From NCBI GenBank assembly GCA_002240395.1, contig CP016836.1, positions 1,674,001 to 1,738,000 on the forward strand: a DNA stretch of 64,000 nt, written 5' to 3'. Every line of letters starts with the position of its first letter. Positions within the stretch are counted from its first letter, which is position 1. The notes below the pieces were generated by a model. The model searched no databases, was not told where the DNA came from, and saw nothing but the letters and a program-made list of their open reading frames with translations. The DNA comes from Xanthomonas citri pv. mangiferaeindicae (GTDB taxonomy: Bacteria; Pseudomonadota; Gammaproteobacteria; Xanthomonadales; Xanthomonadaceae). Shown in pieces: positions 10,928 to 18,893 of this stretch. The position numbers were made by a program, and so were the translations under genes.

Positions 10928-12104
10928 TGCTCTCGAATGAAAATCTAGCGCCGCGCATATCAGACTTAGCCTCCCCGCGCACGTCCAGAAATACGGTCAG
11001 CGGTACGCCAGGCCCCGGCTCCTCGGGATCCAGGTCGAAACGGTTCGCTCCATCGGGGGGATCGGGTGGCCCGAATGCCTCAATGCGTTCGACGGGCCTC
11101 TGACCGTCCGATCGCTCTGGCGGTCCGATTGCCTGATCGCCCAGCACAGCATTCATTGGCGCCCACGACCTATCGACATCGACAAAGTCGCTACTGGCGA
11201 ACGAGTTACTCCGGGGGTCATATAAGCGGTCGTGCGCGTGGAAGCGCAAGCTTGCGCGCGTATTGAACGGCCAGATTACCCAGTACGCCTCGAGTGCATC
11301 GACCGCCTGCTGTAGGACTGACAGCTGCGTCGCATTGCCGCTAGGATTGGCAACCGACGCTGCATGCCGCGTGGAGGCGAAGGGGGACGGGTGCGCCATC
11401 AGGTAGTCGAACAGGATGCTCCAGTGGTCATTGGACTGCGGGGGTAGCACGACGGGCTCGCCGCGTCTGCCATTGACGACTTCCGTGAGCGCGCCGAAGA
11501 ACGAACTGTGGGCCGGGGCCGTGGGCGAGCCAGGCCAGCGCTCGCGCATGACCTCGTTCGAAGGCTTCGTGGGATCGCGCTGCAACGTGAGGAATGCCCA
11601 ATGCCTGGGCCCATTGAATGCACCGGCCGGAAAGACGTGGGGGAACGCAGAGTTTCTATCTCGCCCCCTCAAGAGCTTGAATTCGGGAGTCGTACTTCCG
11701 GGATACCCCTCGAACAGCTCGATCTCCCTTGCAGACGAATTACCCGTGAAGGGTGTCAGAGGAGTGTGGCTGACCTTGGCCTGGAGCAGCCACATGCGCT
11801 GGTCTGCGAGCCTGCCTTTGGCCTCACGCGTCATGATCACCGCGATGTCGGCGAGCTCGCGGCGGTGTCCTCGGGTGGGGCGCACGTACGCGTGCTTGTC
11901 TTGCCACATCGTGCGCAGCCTGACTTGCAAGCCGGTCTTTCGGCTGAGATAGGAAGCGGCCTGGGCGAGTACAAAACTGTTGTGGATGCCACGCAAGTAA
12001 TCCAACTCGTGCGGCACGGTCGAGCTCTTCGAATAGGGGGCCGCGTGCCATTGGCATACGCCCTGACTCCACAGCCAAAGATCCATCTGCTCGTCGTTCG
12101 TCAT
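10740..12104 (-). CDS. Unknown 454-residue protein with a possible (E)D-QXK nuclease core
   Basis: Not a family I recognise. The N-terminal part holds HELDYLRGIHNSFVLAQAAS (a helix), VRLRTMWQDKHAYV, then RRELADIAVIM (E83, D86) and, after a strand, MWLLQAKVS (Q108, K110). The spacing and hydrophobic strands match the restriction-endonuclease fold with Gln replacing the middle acid, a variant seen in Mrr-like enzymes. A later region includes HWAFLTLQRD and ALEAYWVIWPFNTRA. The last 60 residues are basic and low-complexity and lie antisense to the convergent gene, so the natural stop may have been lost. The start at 12104 is chosen because the upstream extension lacks protein character. GC is low for the window. 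Function is inferred only. Confidence 0.78.
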   Translation of the reverse strand: MTNDEQMDLWLWSQGVCQWHAAPYSKSSTVPHELDYLRGIHNSFVLAQAASYLSRKTGLQVRLRTMWQDKHAYVRPTRGHRRELADIAVIMTREAKGRLADQRMWLLQAKVSHTPLTPFTGNSSAREIELFEGYPGSTTPEFKLLRGRDRNSAFPHVFPAGAFNGPRHWAFLTLQRDPTKPSNEVMRERWPGSPTAPAHSSFFGALTEVVNGRRGEPVVLPPQSNDHWSILFDYLMAHPSPFASTRHAASVANPSGNATQLSVLQQAVDALEAYWVIWPFNTRASLRFHAHDRLYDPRSNSFASSDFVDVDRSWAPMNAVLGDQAIGPPERSDGQRPVERIEAFGPPDPPDGANRFDLDPEEPGPGVPLTVFLDVRGEAKSDMRGARFSFESIRGPPHPLTLTSCSKGCLPSSSRRNMLPVPRGRTLRRRRRDGKPRQQFGRARPRTRPAFRLR

Positions 12105-12710
12105 GATGTGCACTCGTCGAAGGGGAACTAGATGGCCTGAATTCGCTTTGCTTCGCAGCGCGGCATGTACCCAGAGCATAACGTGCACTTCCTCGCGGGG
12201 GTATCTCGAGCCTCGGCCTACGCCCATTGGCGCTCAGGTAGGTGTGCCGCTCGCCCGTGTCGCCCTCGGCCTAGATGTAGGCATAAGGGCAGACGTACTC
12301 AACCTTGGTTCTCGATGAGCTTTTCGGTCGGACTGCAGCAGGCCGACATGGCGATCGAGTTTTCGGCCACATCAAGAATCTCAGCGTCGGAGCAACGTGA
12401 TAAACGATCTGCGTTGAAACGTCCGCTGTGGTTCGTTAGGGGGGCTTGCCCGGTTGGTAACGACTGAGATTAGCGTGCCCTACATTTTTCGCGGTAAGCG
12501 CTGGGGAACCTGCCGCACCGACAGCAAAGTACCGCCGCAGGCAGCTGGCGACGTCCTACCTTCGTCCGAGCCGATACAGACGCCTAGCGGAGGCGCGCTG
12601 GATCGCCTACAGCTTCACCGTCAACGAAACGAAAGTGGGCGGCGCGATCGAGGGGAGAACATAGGCCGGGCCTCATCCCAGATGAAGCTGTCGTGCTAGG
12701 CGTAGGCGTA
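12105..12710. other. Gap in the accessory region, no gene recognised
   Basis: About 600 bases between the start of the minus-strand unknown gene and the decayed receptor. Short open frames exist on both strands (for example a plus-frame piece with RLAEARWIAYSFTV near 12580-12620), but I cannot tie any to a family. It probably holds the promoter of the 12104 gene and eroded sequence. Confidence 0.4.
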
Positions 12711-13420
12711 TTAGCTCCCAGTGAAGTTGCGAAACTGCACGTCCACGCTCATGCGGGGATTGATTTGGAACTCGGCACTTGGGTCGAAAGCTGCGAAGCC
12801 GCCGAAATTATCGACGATACTTTGCTCTTCGAAGTAGTTGTCGCCTTGTGCGCGCCTGCAGCCCGAAGTGGAGCGCATCCATCGCCTGGTAGTCCAAGCC
12901 GAGGTCGTTGATGGTGCGCGGCTCCGCTGCGACCTCGTTGTCTTTGATCTAGATGAGAAGCGCGGACTTCGATCGATCTTCGCTTCCCGGTATGCGTTCG
13001 ATGTCCACAGCGCCCGCTCTTGTCGCTGATCCGCGCGTCTGCCTCCACATTCGGGCCGCGAAAGCTGGCCTTGCCCAGTGCCATCTTCCTGCCAATGGCG
13101 AGCATGTTTGATACCTCGTTCTCTACGTGCTGCTGCCACAGCGCCAGTTGGCCCTGGCTGCCGGTGAAGGTTCTAGCCGGATGCCGGCCGCGATGCCAGT
13201 TTTGGTCGCGGGAGCTATCGTCTGGTCGGGCGTGAGATGGGCCGGCTCGTGTTGCAGGTGAGCACCTGCAACCTGTGCCACAGTCGGGGTAGAGCTGTGT
13301 TGGCTGCGGGCCCACTCACGCTGAGCTGGATTTGGTCGATCATGCTGTAGTCCTGCAGCTGCCCGCGCACGCGTCCGGGGAACTGTTGGTGCTGTCGGAG
13401 CGGTCAACGTGCCCCTTGCT
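12711..13420 (-). pseudogene. Decayed C-terminal part of a TonB-dependent receptor
   Basis: Three reading frames together give the C-terminal barrel of a siderophore-type TonB receptor. In order from the 5' side they read: QDYSMIDQIQLSVSG; then APATKTGIAAGIRLEP; then ALWQQHVENEVSNMLAIGRK and KASFRGPNVEADARISD; then EPRTINDLGLDYQ and DALHFGLQA; then FGGFAAFDPSAEFQINPR and MSVDVQFRNFTGS before the stop. Each piece fits successive beta strands (LSPE.S..YE.G.R, .N.G...GVE, .VRNLT). At least three frameshifts and one internal stop separate them, and the plug and N-terminus are absent. This is real decay, unlike the single-base lesions elsewhere. The match is from pattern recognition across frames. 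Confidence 0.65.
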
Positions 13421-13476
13421 GCCCTATGATCGGATCGTTCACGGCGTCATTGCCGCGCCACAGATCCAGGACTGCC

Positions 13477-14181
13477 ATGAAGACACTCGGCCTGCTCGGC
13501 GGCATGAGCTGGGAATCCACGATTCCCTACTACCGCACGATCAACGAGACCATCAAGCAGCGGTTGGGCGGTCTGCATTCGGCCCGGATCGTGTTGTTCA
13601 GCGTCGACTTCCACGAGGTCGAGCGGTTGCAGCATGCGGGGCAGTGGGAGGCCGCGGGTGCGTTGCTGGCGGACGCGGCGCGGCGGTTGCATGCGGCCGG
13701 TGCGGACGGCTTGGTCTTGTGCACCAACACCATGCACAAGGTGGCCGGGCACATCGAGTCGGCGGTCGAGATTCCGTTGCTGCACATCGCCGATCCGACG
13801 GCCGAGGCGATCAAGGCGCAGGGGCTGCGCCGTGTCGGGTTGCTGGGCACGCGTTTCACGATGGAGCAGGATTTCTATCGCGCGCGACTGGAGGATCGGC
13901 ATGGCTTGCAGGTGCTGACGCCGGCGCCTGACGATCGTGAGGTGGTGCATCGCGTGATCTACGACGAGTTGTGCCTGGGCCGCGTACTGGACGCATCGCG
14001 CGCGGCTTATCTCGCGATCATCGATCGCCTGGTGGCCGAGGGTGCGCAGGCCGTCATTCTCGGCTGCACCGAGATTTCGTTGCTGGTCGAACCGCAGCAC
14101 GTGCCGCAGGTGCCGTTGTTCGATACGACGCATCTGCATGCGGTGCATGCCGCGACGTGGGCGTTGTCGCCGTCCTCATGA
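13477..14181 (+). CDS. Aspartate/glutamate racemase family protein
   Basis: A 234-residue cofactor-independent racemase of the aspartate/glutamate racemase superfamily, which interconverts L- and D-amino acids with two cysteines. Both are present: VLCTNTMHK (about residue 86) and ILGCTEISLL (about residue 197). The N-terminal LGLLGGMSWESTIPYYR matches the YgeA/RacX-like branch, which accepts several amino acids. The ATG at 13477 starts the conserved MKTLGLLGG; the open frame extends further upstream without family character. It is the first normal-GC gene after the accessory region. Substrate specificity is not readable. Confidence 0.9.
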   Translation: MKTLGLLGGMSWESTIPYYRTINETIKQRLGGLHSARIVLFSVDFHEVERLQHAGQWEAAGALLADAARRLHAAGADGLVLCTNTMHKVAGHIESAVEIPLLHIADPTAEAIKAQGLRRVGLLGTRFTMEQDFYRARLEDRHGLQVLTPAPDDREVVHRVIYDELCLGRVLDASRAAYLAIIDRLVAEGAQAVILGCTEISLLVEPQHVPQVPLFDTTHLHAVHAATWALSPSS

Positions 14182-14292
14182 CCGATGCGCTGGGCGCTGG
14201 CCGTGACTTGTGTCACTGTCAGCCGCCACGCCGGCGCCTCTAGCGTGTCGCATGCGCGCCGTCCCGGCATCGCACCTTGTGAGGGTGAGGCG

Positions 14293-15600
14293 ATGCGACA
14301 TGGTCTGTGGGCTCTTCTGCTGGTTCTGGCGGCGCTGCCTGCCGCGGCGCAGGACACTTGGCTGCTCTCCATCGACCGCTGGGGCAATGCCGAACACAAG
14401 CTGCTGACCCTGCAGTCGTCCGGCCCCGAGGTGTCCGGCGATCTGGATGGCTGGCGCGTGCGCGGCGCGCGGCACGGCATGCACCTCAACGTCTCTGCCA
14501 TCGACAGCCACGATGTGGCGTATCGCTTCGAGGCGGAGGTGTCCGGCGATCGGCTGACGGGGTGGGCGGATTATCCCGATACCAGCAACCAGGGCCCGCG
14601 CGTGCGGCATGCCGTCACCGGGTTGCGGCTGGCGCTGCCGTCGGGCCCGCCCACGCGCCGGGTGTACGAGCCGACGGGCTACGCGAATGCCTTCGATGCC
14701 GCGCGCGCCCCGGTGCTGGTGATCCAGCCAGGTGATGTGGTGGCGACCCGCACGGTCGATTCGGGCGGCGTGGACGCCGACGGCAAGGTGGTGGCGCTGT
14801 ATGGCAATCCGCACACCGGCCCGTTCTTCGTCGCGGGCGCGAAAGCCGGGGACGTGCTGGCGGTGCGCATCGTGCGGCTGCGGCTCAATCGCGACACCGC
14901 CGACAGCCTGGATGGACTGACGCCACGGGCGACGTCGCTCGGCATCGCATCGCGCACGGCCGGGCTCGGCCAGCGGGTGCGCTGGCGTCTGGATCGCGAG
15001 GCGGGCACGGCGCGCCTGGACGATCCGCCTGAGCGCCTGCGGTCCTACGTCGTGCCGGTCAAGCCGATGCTCGGCGGCTTGGCGGTCGCTCCGGATTTCG
15101 GATTCGGCGCGCCGTCCACCGGCGATACCGGCCGCTGGGGCGGTAACATGGACTTCAACCGGATCGTCGAAGGCGCGACGGTCTACTTGCCGGTCTACCA
15201 GCCGGGCGCCCTGCTGTATCTGGGCGATGGCCATGCCTTGCAGGGTGATGGCGAGACGACGCAATGGGCCCTGGAGACGTCGCTCGATGTCGAGTTCAGT
15301 GTCGAAGTGTTGCCGGGCCGCGCGTTGGCGGCGCCTCGGGTGGAGGATGCGACGCACATCAGTGTGATCGGGCAGGCGTCGTCTCTGGACGAGGCCGTCC
15401 GCGCGGCCACGGCGGCCATGATCCAGTGGCTGGCGCAGGACTATGGGCTGGATGTGTCCGAGGCGTCGATGGTGTTGGGCACGGCGGCGGAGTTGCGCGT
15501 GGTCACGTTGGCCGGCCGGAACGCAGGCATCGCCCTGAGCCTGGAGAAGGCACGCCTGACCGGCCTGGAGAAAGAAGCGCAGGGCAACGACGTGCGTTAG
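14293..15600 (+). CDS. Acetamidase/formamidase family protein, exported
   Basis: A 435-residue protein with a signal peptide (MRHGLWALLLVLAALPAAAQ) and then a lipocalin-like N-terminal part to about residue 130. The acetamidase/formamidase domain follows, with VIQPGDVVATRT, GNPHTGPFFVAGAKAGD and the GRWGGNMDFNRIVEGATVY block near residue 280 that marks this family. Members hydrolyse formamide or short amides to ammonia. The export signal suggests periplasmic action. The gene follows the racemase closely and may share its transcript. Confidence 0.88.
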   Translation: MRHGLWALLLVLAALPAAAQDTWLLSIDRWGNAEHKLLTLQSSGPEVSGDLDGWRVRGARHGMHLNVSAIDSHDVAYRFEAEVSGDRLTGWADYPDTSNQGPRVRHAVTGLRLALPSGPPTRRVYEPTGYANAFDAARAPVLVIQPGDVVATRTVDSGGVDADGKVVALYGNPHTGPFFVAGAKAGDVLAVRIVRLRLNRDTADSLDGLTPRATSLGIASRTAGLGQRVRWRLDREAGTARLDDPPERLRSYVVPVKPMLGGLAVAPDFGFGAPSTGDTGRWGGNMDFNRIVEGATVYLPVYQPGALLYLGDGHALQGDGETTQWALETSLDVEFSVEVLPGRALAAPRVEDATHISVIGQASSLDEAVRAATAAMIQWLAQDYGLDVSEASMVLGTAAELRVVTLAGRNAGIALSLEKARLTGLEKEAQGNDVR

Positions 15601-15705
15601 CGACCGCACGCGGCGCGTGCGCCCGGGACAGGCGGGTGCGCGGTTGACGGGCCGTCAGCGCGCAATCCAGTATCGGCCGGCCGTCGATCGAGAGCGTCCG
15701 CGTTG

Positions 15706-16098
15706 ATGAAGCACGCGCCACCGGGTTACGACTGCCCGTTCTGCGGCATCGCCAACACGCTGCCGTCGCCCGCATTGGCGTCGGCGGTCGTGTTGGTGGA
15801 TGCACACGTGTTCGCGCTCGTGCCGACACATCACTACGCCGGGATCCAGGGCAATTGTCTGGTGATCCCGCGCGCGCACTACGAGAACGTGCTGGATATG
15901 CCGGACGCCCTGGGCGTCGACGTCTTCCGCGCCACGCGCCGGCTGGCCACCGCGATGCGCAGCGCCTTCGGCTGCGAGGGCATCTCGACGCGCCAGCACA
16001 ACGGGCCGGCCGGCAATCAGGATGTGTGGCATTACCACCTGCATGTCTTTCCGCGTTACACGAACGACGGATTGCACGCAGGGCCGAAAGCCCGTTAA
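15706..16098 (+). CDS. HIT family hydrolase, C-terminus cut by a stop codon
   Basis: A histidine-triad nucleotide-binding protein of 130 residues. HIT proteins hydrolyse nucleotide phosphoramidates or dinucleotides. The opening YDCPFCGIAN carries the zinc-site Cys pair, and the active triad is in VWHYHLHVFPRY. After the stop at 16096-16098 the same frame continues with TPEARIALAAHLRAALP to a second stop at 16150-16152. This is the expected C-terminal helix of the family. One base change (TAC or TAT to TAA) would explain it. Activity may survive because the triad is intact. The start is ATG at 15706. Confidence 0.85.
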   Translation: MKHAPPGYDCPFCGIANTLPSPALASAVVLVDAHVFALVPTHHYAGIQGNCLVIPRAHYENVLDMPDALGVDVFRATRRLATAMRSAFGCEGISTRQHNGPAGNQDVWHYHLHVFPRYTNDGLHAGPKAR

Positions 16099-16175
16099 AC
16101 GCCCGAGGCGCGCATCGCGCTGGCCGCGCATCTGCGGGCGGCGTTGCCGTGACGTCGCCCCGTAATCCGCATGAT

Positions 16176-16223
16176 CGTGAGGATTCCATGCAAACTTCGG
16201 CGTGCTGCGAAGGAATCCTCACG
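16176..16223. repeat. Long hairpin, 12-bp perfect arms
   Basis: CGTGAGGATTCC (16176-16187) pairs with GGAATCCTCACG (16212-16223). An inner CTTCG/CGAAG pairing extends the stem. A further copy of the half-site, ATGAGGATTC, follows at 16227-16236. It could be a terminator of the HIT gene (no T run), an operator or a REP-like element. Confidence 0.55.
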
Positions 16224-16315
16224 AACATGAGGATTCTGAACTGGCCGCCTTGCTTGCAATGGCCTCGGATGAGGGCCGACGGGGCCAATGGCAGTGTTGG
16301 TCGGGCGCCAACATA

Positions 16316-16341
16316 GAAGCGCCGGACAAGCCCGGCGCTTC
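16316..16341 (-). terminator. Terminator-like hairpin after the 16364 lipoprotein gene
   Basis: GAAGCGCCGG (16316-16325) pairs perfectly with CCGGCGCTTC (16332-16341) around a 6-base loop, just past the stop of the minus-strand gene. No clear T run follows on that strand. Confidence 0.55.
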
Positions 16342-16363
16342 GTCATTCAGTCCGTAGCGGCGC

Positions 16364-16834
16364 TCAGCGCACCGCGAACTCCCGCGTCTCCACCACCGTG
16401 CCGTCCAGCAGCACTTCGAGCTTGTAGGTGCCGGTGGGCCAGCCGTCGGGGTGCTGGATGTCGAATGCGATGACGTCGGGGCCGGCCACGATGTCGGTGT
16501 CGGTGTTGCGGACCAGTTGGCCTTCGCCGTAGGTCCAGCGCGCGGTGAGCTTGGCGGCGCTCTCGCCGTCGACGCCGACCGAGGCGTAGATGGTGTCGGT
16601 CGGCGCGAACTCCGAGGCCGGCGCGGCGACGCGGTTGTCGCCGTCGACGGCATTGCCCAGTTCGACGCTGGTCACGCGCGCGGGCGCCGGCGGCTCGGGC
16701 GCGGCCGGGGCCTCGGGGGCCGGGGCCTGGGGCGCGGGGACGACGGGGGCGGGCGCGTCGCGGTTGCAGGCGGCGAGCAGCACGGTGCTCAGCATCGCGA
16801 CGGTCATGGCGGCGGGAACGACGGGACGGGTCAT
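16364..16834 (-). CDS. Hypothetical lipoprotein with Pro/Ala-rich spacer
   Basis: A 156-residue lipoprotein. The signal sequence ends in the lipobox LLAACN. A Pro/Ala/Glu-rich spacer (about residues 28-55) precedes an Ig-like beta domain (TDTIYASVGVDGESAAKLTA, GTYKLEVLLDGTVVETREF) of the kind that binds ligands or packs against envelope structures. I know no name for it. The ATG at 16834 is preceded by CCGGAG. A GTG two codons further upstream is also in frame. The next gene on this strand encodes a LysM protein 37 bases upstream, so the two may be co-transcribed and act at the cell wall. Confidence 0.8.
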   Translation of the reverse strand: MTRPVVPAAMTVAMLSTVLLAACNRDAPAPVVPAPQAPAPEAPAAPEPPAPARVTSVELGNAVDGDNRVAAPASEFAPTDTIYASVGVDGESAAKLTARWTYGEGQLVRNTDTDIVAGPDVIAFDIQHPDGWPTGTYKLEVLLDGTVVETREFAVR

Positions 16835-16870
16835 GGGCACTCCGGTAAAGGGAAGGGCGCGGGCCGTGCT

Positions 16871-17143
16871 TCAGTCCGCGGGCAGCTGCAGCACCTGACC
16901 GGGCTGGATGCGGTCGGGGTCGTCGAGCACGTCGCGGTTGGCGGCGTAGATCTCCTGCCAGCGGCTGGCGCGGCCGTAGACCTGTTCGGCGATGGTCGAC
17001 AGCGTATCGCCCTTGCGCACGACATGGGTGCGCACGGGTGCGGGCGCGCCGGCCTGGGCGTCGTCGTCGGCCGCGCTGCGCACGCCGCCGGTGACGCGGG
17101 AGAAGTCGGGGGCATCGTGGCCCGGGGGCCTGGACGGGGACAT
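16871..17143 (-). CDS. LysM-domain protein
   Basis: A 90-residue protein whose C-terminal half is one LysM peptidoglycan-binding domain: THVVRKGDTLSTIAEQVYG, then WQEIYAANRD and IQPGQVLQLP. No signal peptide is visible, so it may act in the cytoplasm or as a partner of a secretion machine, as the small LysM proteins near type VI or phage-tail genes do; nothing of that sort is nearby. The ATG at 17143 is chosen over one at 17158 because a TTGGAGG motif lies correctly spaced before it. Confidence 0.85.
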   Translation of the reverse strand: MSPSRPPGHDAPDFSRVTGGVRSAADDDAQAGAPAPVRTHVVRKGDTLSTIAEQVYGRASRWQEIYAANRDVLDDPDRIQPGQVLQLPAD

Positions 17144-17215
17144 CGCGGCAGCCTCCAAGGGCGGGAGGCCGTCAGCCTCCCATCTGCCGCGTTAAGAATC
17201 CATCGCGCGCCGGGG

Positions 17216-18046
17216 CTACTGGCGGGCGTCGCGCAGCCTCGTCGGCGGGGCGAGGCCGGGGGTCGCGCGCCAGGGGTTGATGTCCAGGCCGCCGCGGCGG
17301 GTGTAGCGCGCTTCGACCGACAGCTCGAGCGGGGCGCAGCGGGCGACGAGGTCCACGAAGATCCGCTCCACGCATTGCTCGTGGAACTCGGCGTGGTCGC
17401 GGAACGAGACCAGGTAGCGCAGCAGCGCGTCGCGGGCGATGCGCGGGCCGCGGTAGGCGATGTGCAGGCTGGCCCAGTCGGGCTGGCCGGTGACCGGGCA
17501 GTTGGACTTGAGCAGCGCGGAGGTCAGCCGTTCCTCGACGATCTCGCTGGCGTCTGCGTGCAGCAGCGCGGCATCGGGCGGGCCGTAGTGGGCGATCTCG
17601 ATGTCCAGGACGTCGATCGAGGTGCCCTGCGCGGCGTCGTCCGCCATCGGCGGCAGGCCGAAGGCGACCGTGACCTCGGCGCCGGCGGCCTGCGACAGGT
17701 CGGCGGCGATGCGCGCACGCACCGCTTCGGGGGTGTCGAAGCGGGTGTGGTTGAGCGAGTTGAGGTAGAGCTTGAGCGACTTGGATTCCACCAGCTGCGG
17801 CGAGGCGGCCGGGACCAGCACGGTCGCGGTGGCGACCACGGGCTTGCCGCGGGCGTCGAGCCAGCTCAGTTCGTAGGCGTGCCAGCGGTCGTGGCCGGCG
17901 AACGGCAGCGCGTCGCCCAGGCCGATCTCGCGGCGGCCGAGGGTGCGTGCGATCGGGAACAGCAGGCCCGGGTCGTAGTGGCGCGGATAGGCGACCTCAC
18001 GGCCGAGCGGGATGGGCGGCGCGGCCGCGGCGGGGACATCGGACAT
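17216..18046 (-). CDS. queF: NADPH-dependent preQ0 reductase QueF
   Basis: A 276-residue enzyme that reduces the nitrile of 7-cyano-7-deazaguanine to preQ1 in queuosine biosynthesis. It is the long, two-T-fold type found in E. coli. The NADPH-binding motif [11 protein letters not shown] (about residue 90) is intact, and so are the catalytic Cys in [15 protein letters not shown] (about residue 185) and the [10 protein letters not shown] block (about residue 225). The gene stands between the LysM gene and the DUF4261 gene, all on the minus strand. Confidence 0.96.
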   Translation of the reverse strand: MSDVPAAAAPPIPLGREVAYPRHYDPGLLFPIARTLGRREIGLGDALPFAGHDRWHAYELSWLDARGKPVVATATVLVPAASPQLVESKSLKLYLNSLNHTRFDTPEAVRARIAADLSQAAGAEVTVAFGLPPMADDAAQGTSIDVLDIEIAHYGPPDAALLHADASEIVEERLTSALLKSNCPVTGQPDWASLHIAYRGPRIARDALLRYLVSFRDHAEFHEQCVERIFVDLVARCAPLELSVEARYTRRGGLDINPWRATPGLAPPTRLRDARQ

Positions 18047-18089
18047 GCGCCGATTCTACCGCCGTGGGCCGCGCCGGCCGGCGCGGCGT

Positions 18090-18893
18090 TCAATGGCGCG
18101 TGGGTTCGCTGCGCAGTTGCAGCACCTGGCGGCCGTCGCCGTAGGCCGACGGGGCGTGCGCGACGACGATGCGTTCGTCGTCGCTTTCGCCCAGGGTGTC
18201 GCCGTCGTCGATGACCGGGCCGTGCTCGAGCAGGTAGGCGCAGATGCCGGTCAGCCGGTCGAAGACGTCTTCGGCGCTGTCGTCGGTCTCGGGAATCTCG
18301 ATGTCCATCAGCCCGAGCATGTCCATCCCTAAGGTGTGGCCGGTCATGGTGCCGTCGGGGCGCGCGCCGATGTTGAACGCGATCCAGGCGAGCGGCATCG
18401 GTTCGGGCAGCTGGGCCATCGCCAGTTCGCGAAACAGTGCCGGCAGCACGACGTGGTTGGCGCTGCCGAAGTAGACCGCGCGCACGGTGTCGAGCAGGGC
18501 GGTCGCCGAGGCCAGCACGCGGCTGAGCAGGGCAGCGCGGCCGAGGGCGTCGAGCGTGGGCGCCGCGCCTTCGGGCGGGAACTCCATGACCGTGACGATG
18601 GTGTGCGCGGCGTAGTCCTCTGGCGCGGGCTCGGCGTTGGGCCACAGCCGGCTGTGGGCGGTGATCTGCGCGATGTCGTCGCCGATCGGGGCGGCGATGG
18701 GCATCAGCAGGATCGACACATCGCCGTAGTCGATGCTCAGCGGGCCGTCGGGCATGTCGAAATCGCGCGGTTCGGCACGCAGGCGTTCGGCGTCGAGGTC
18801 GGGCCAGTCGGCGCGCATCTGCGCGACCAGCGCTTCGGCGGTCAGGGCGGGGTCGGGCCGGTCCTGCAGCAGCATGGCCAGGCTGGCGGTCAT
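18090..18893 (-). CDS. DUF4261 domain-containing protein
   Basis: A 267-residue cytosolic protein without signal or membrane segments. The pattern PDGPLSIDYGDVSILLMPIA, a helical AALLSRVLASATALLDTVRAV with VYFGSANHVV, and IAFNIGARPDGTMTGHTLGM matches the DUF4261 family, whose function is not known. Its ATG overlaps the stop of the M20 hydrolase gene by four bases (ATGA at 18890-18893), so it is translationally coupled to it. Confidence 0.85.
   Translation of the reverse strand: MTASLAMLLQDRPDPALTAEALVAQMRADWPDLDAERLRAEPRDFDMPDGPLSIDYGDVSILLMPIAAPIGDDIAQITAHSRLWPNAEPAPEDYAAHTIVTVMEFPPEGAAPTLDALGRAALLSRVLASATALLDTVRAVYFGSANHVVLPALFRELAMAQLPEPMPLAWIAFNIGARPDGTMTGHTLGMDMLGLMDIEIPETDDSAEDVFDRLTGICAYLLEHGPVIDDGDTLGESDDERIVVAHAPSAYGDGRQVLQLRSEPTRH

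Noticed and set aside
12749..13315. A 188-residue minus-strand protein as a separate gene
   Set aside because: Only parts of it match, and these continue in other frames as pieces of a TonB receptor barrel. It is better seen as one decayed gene.
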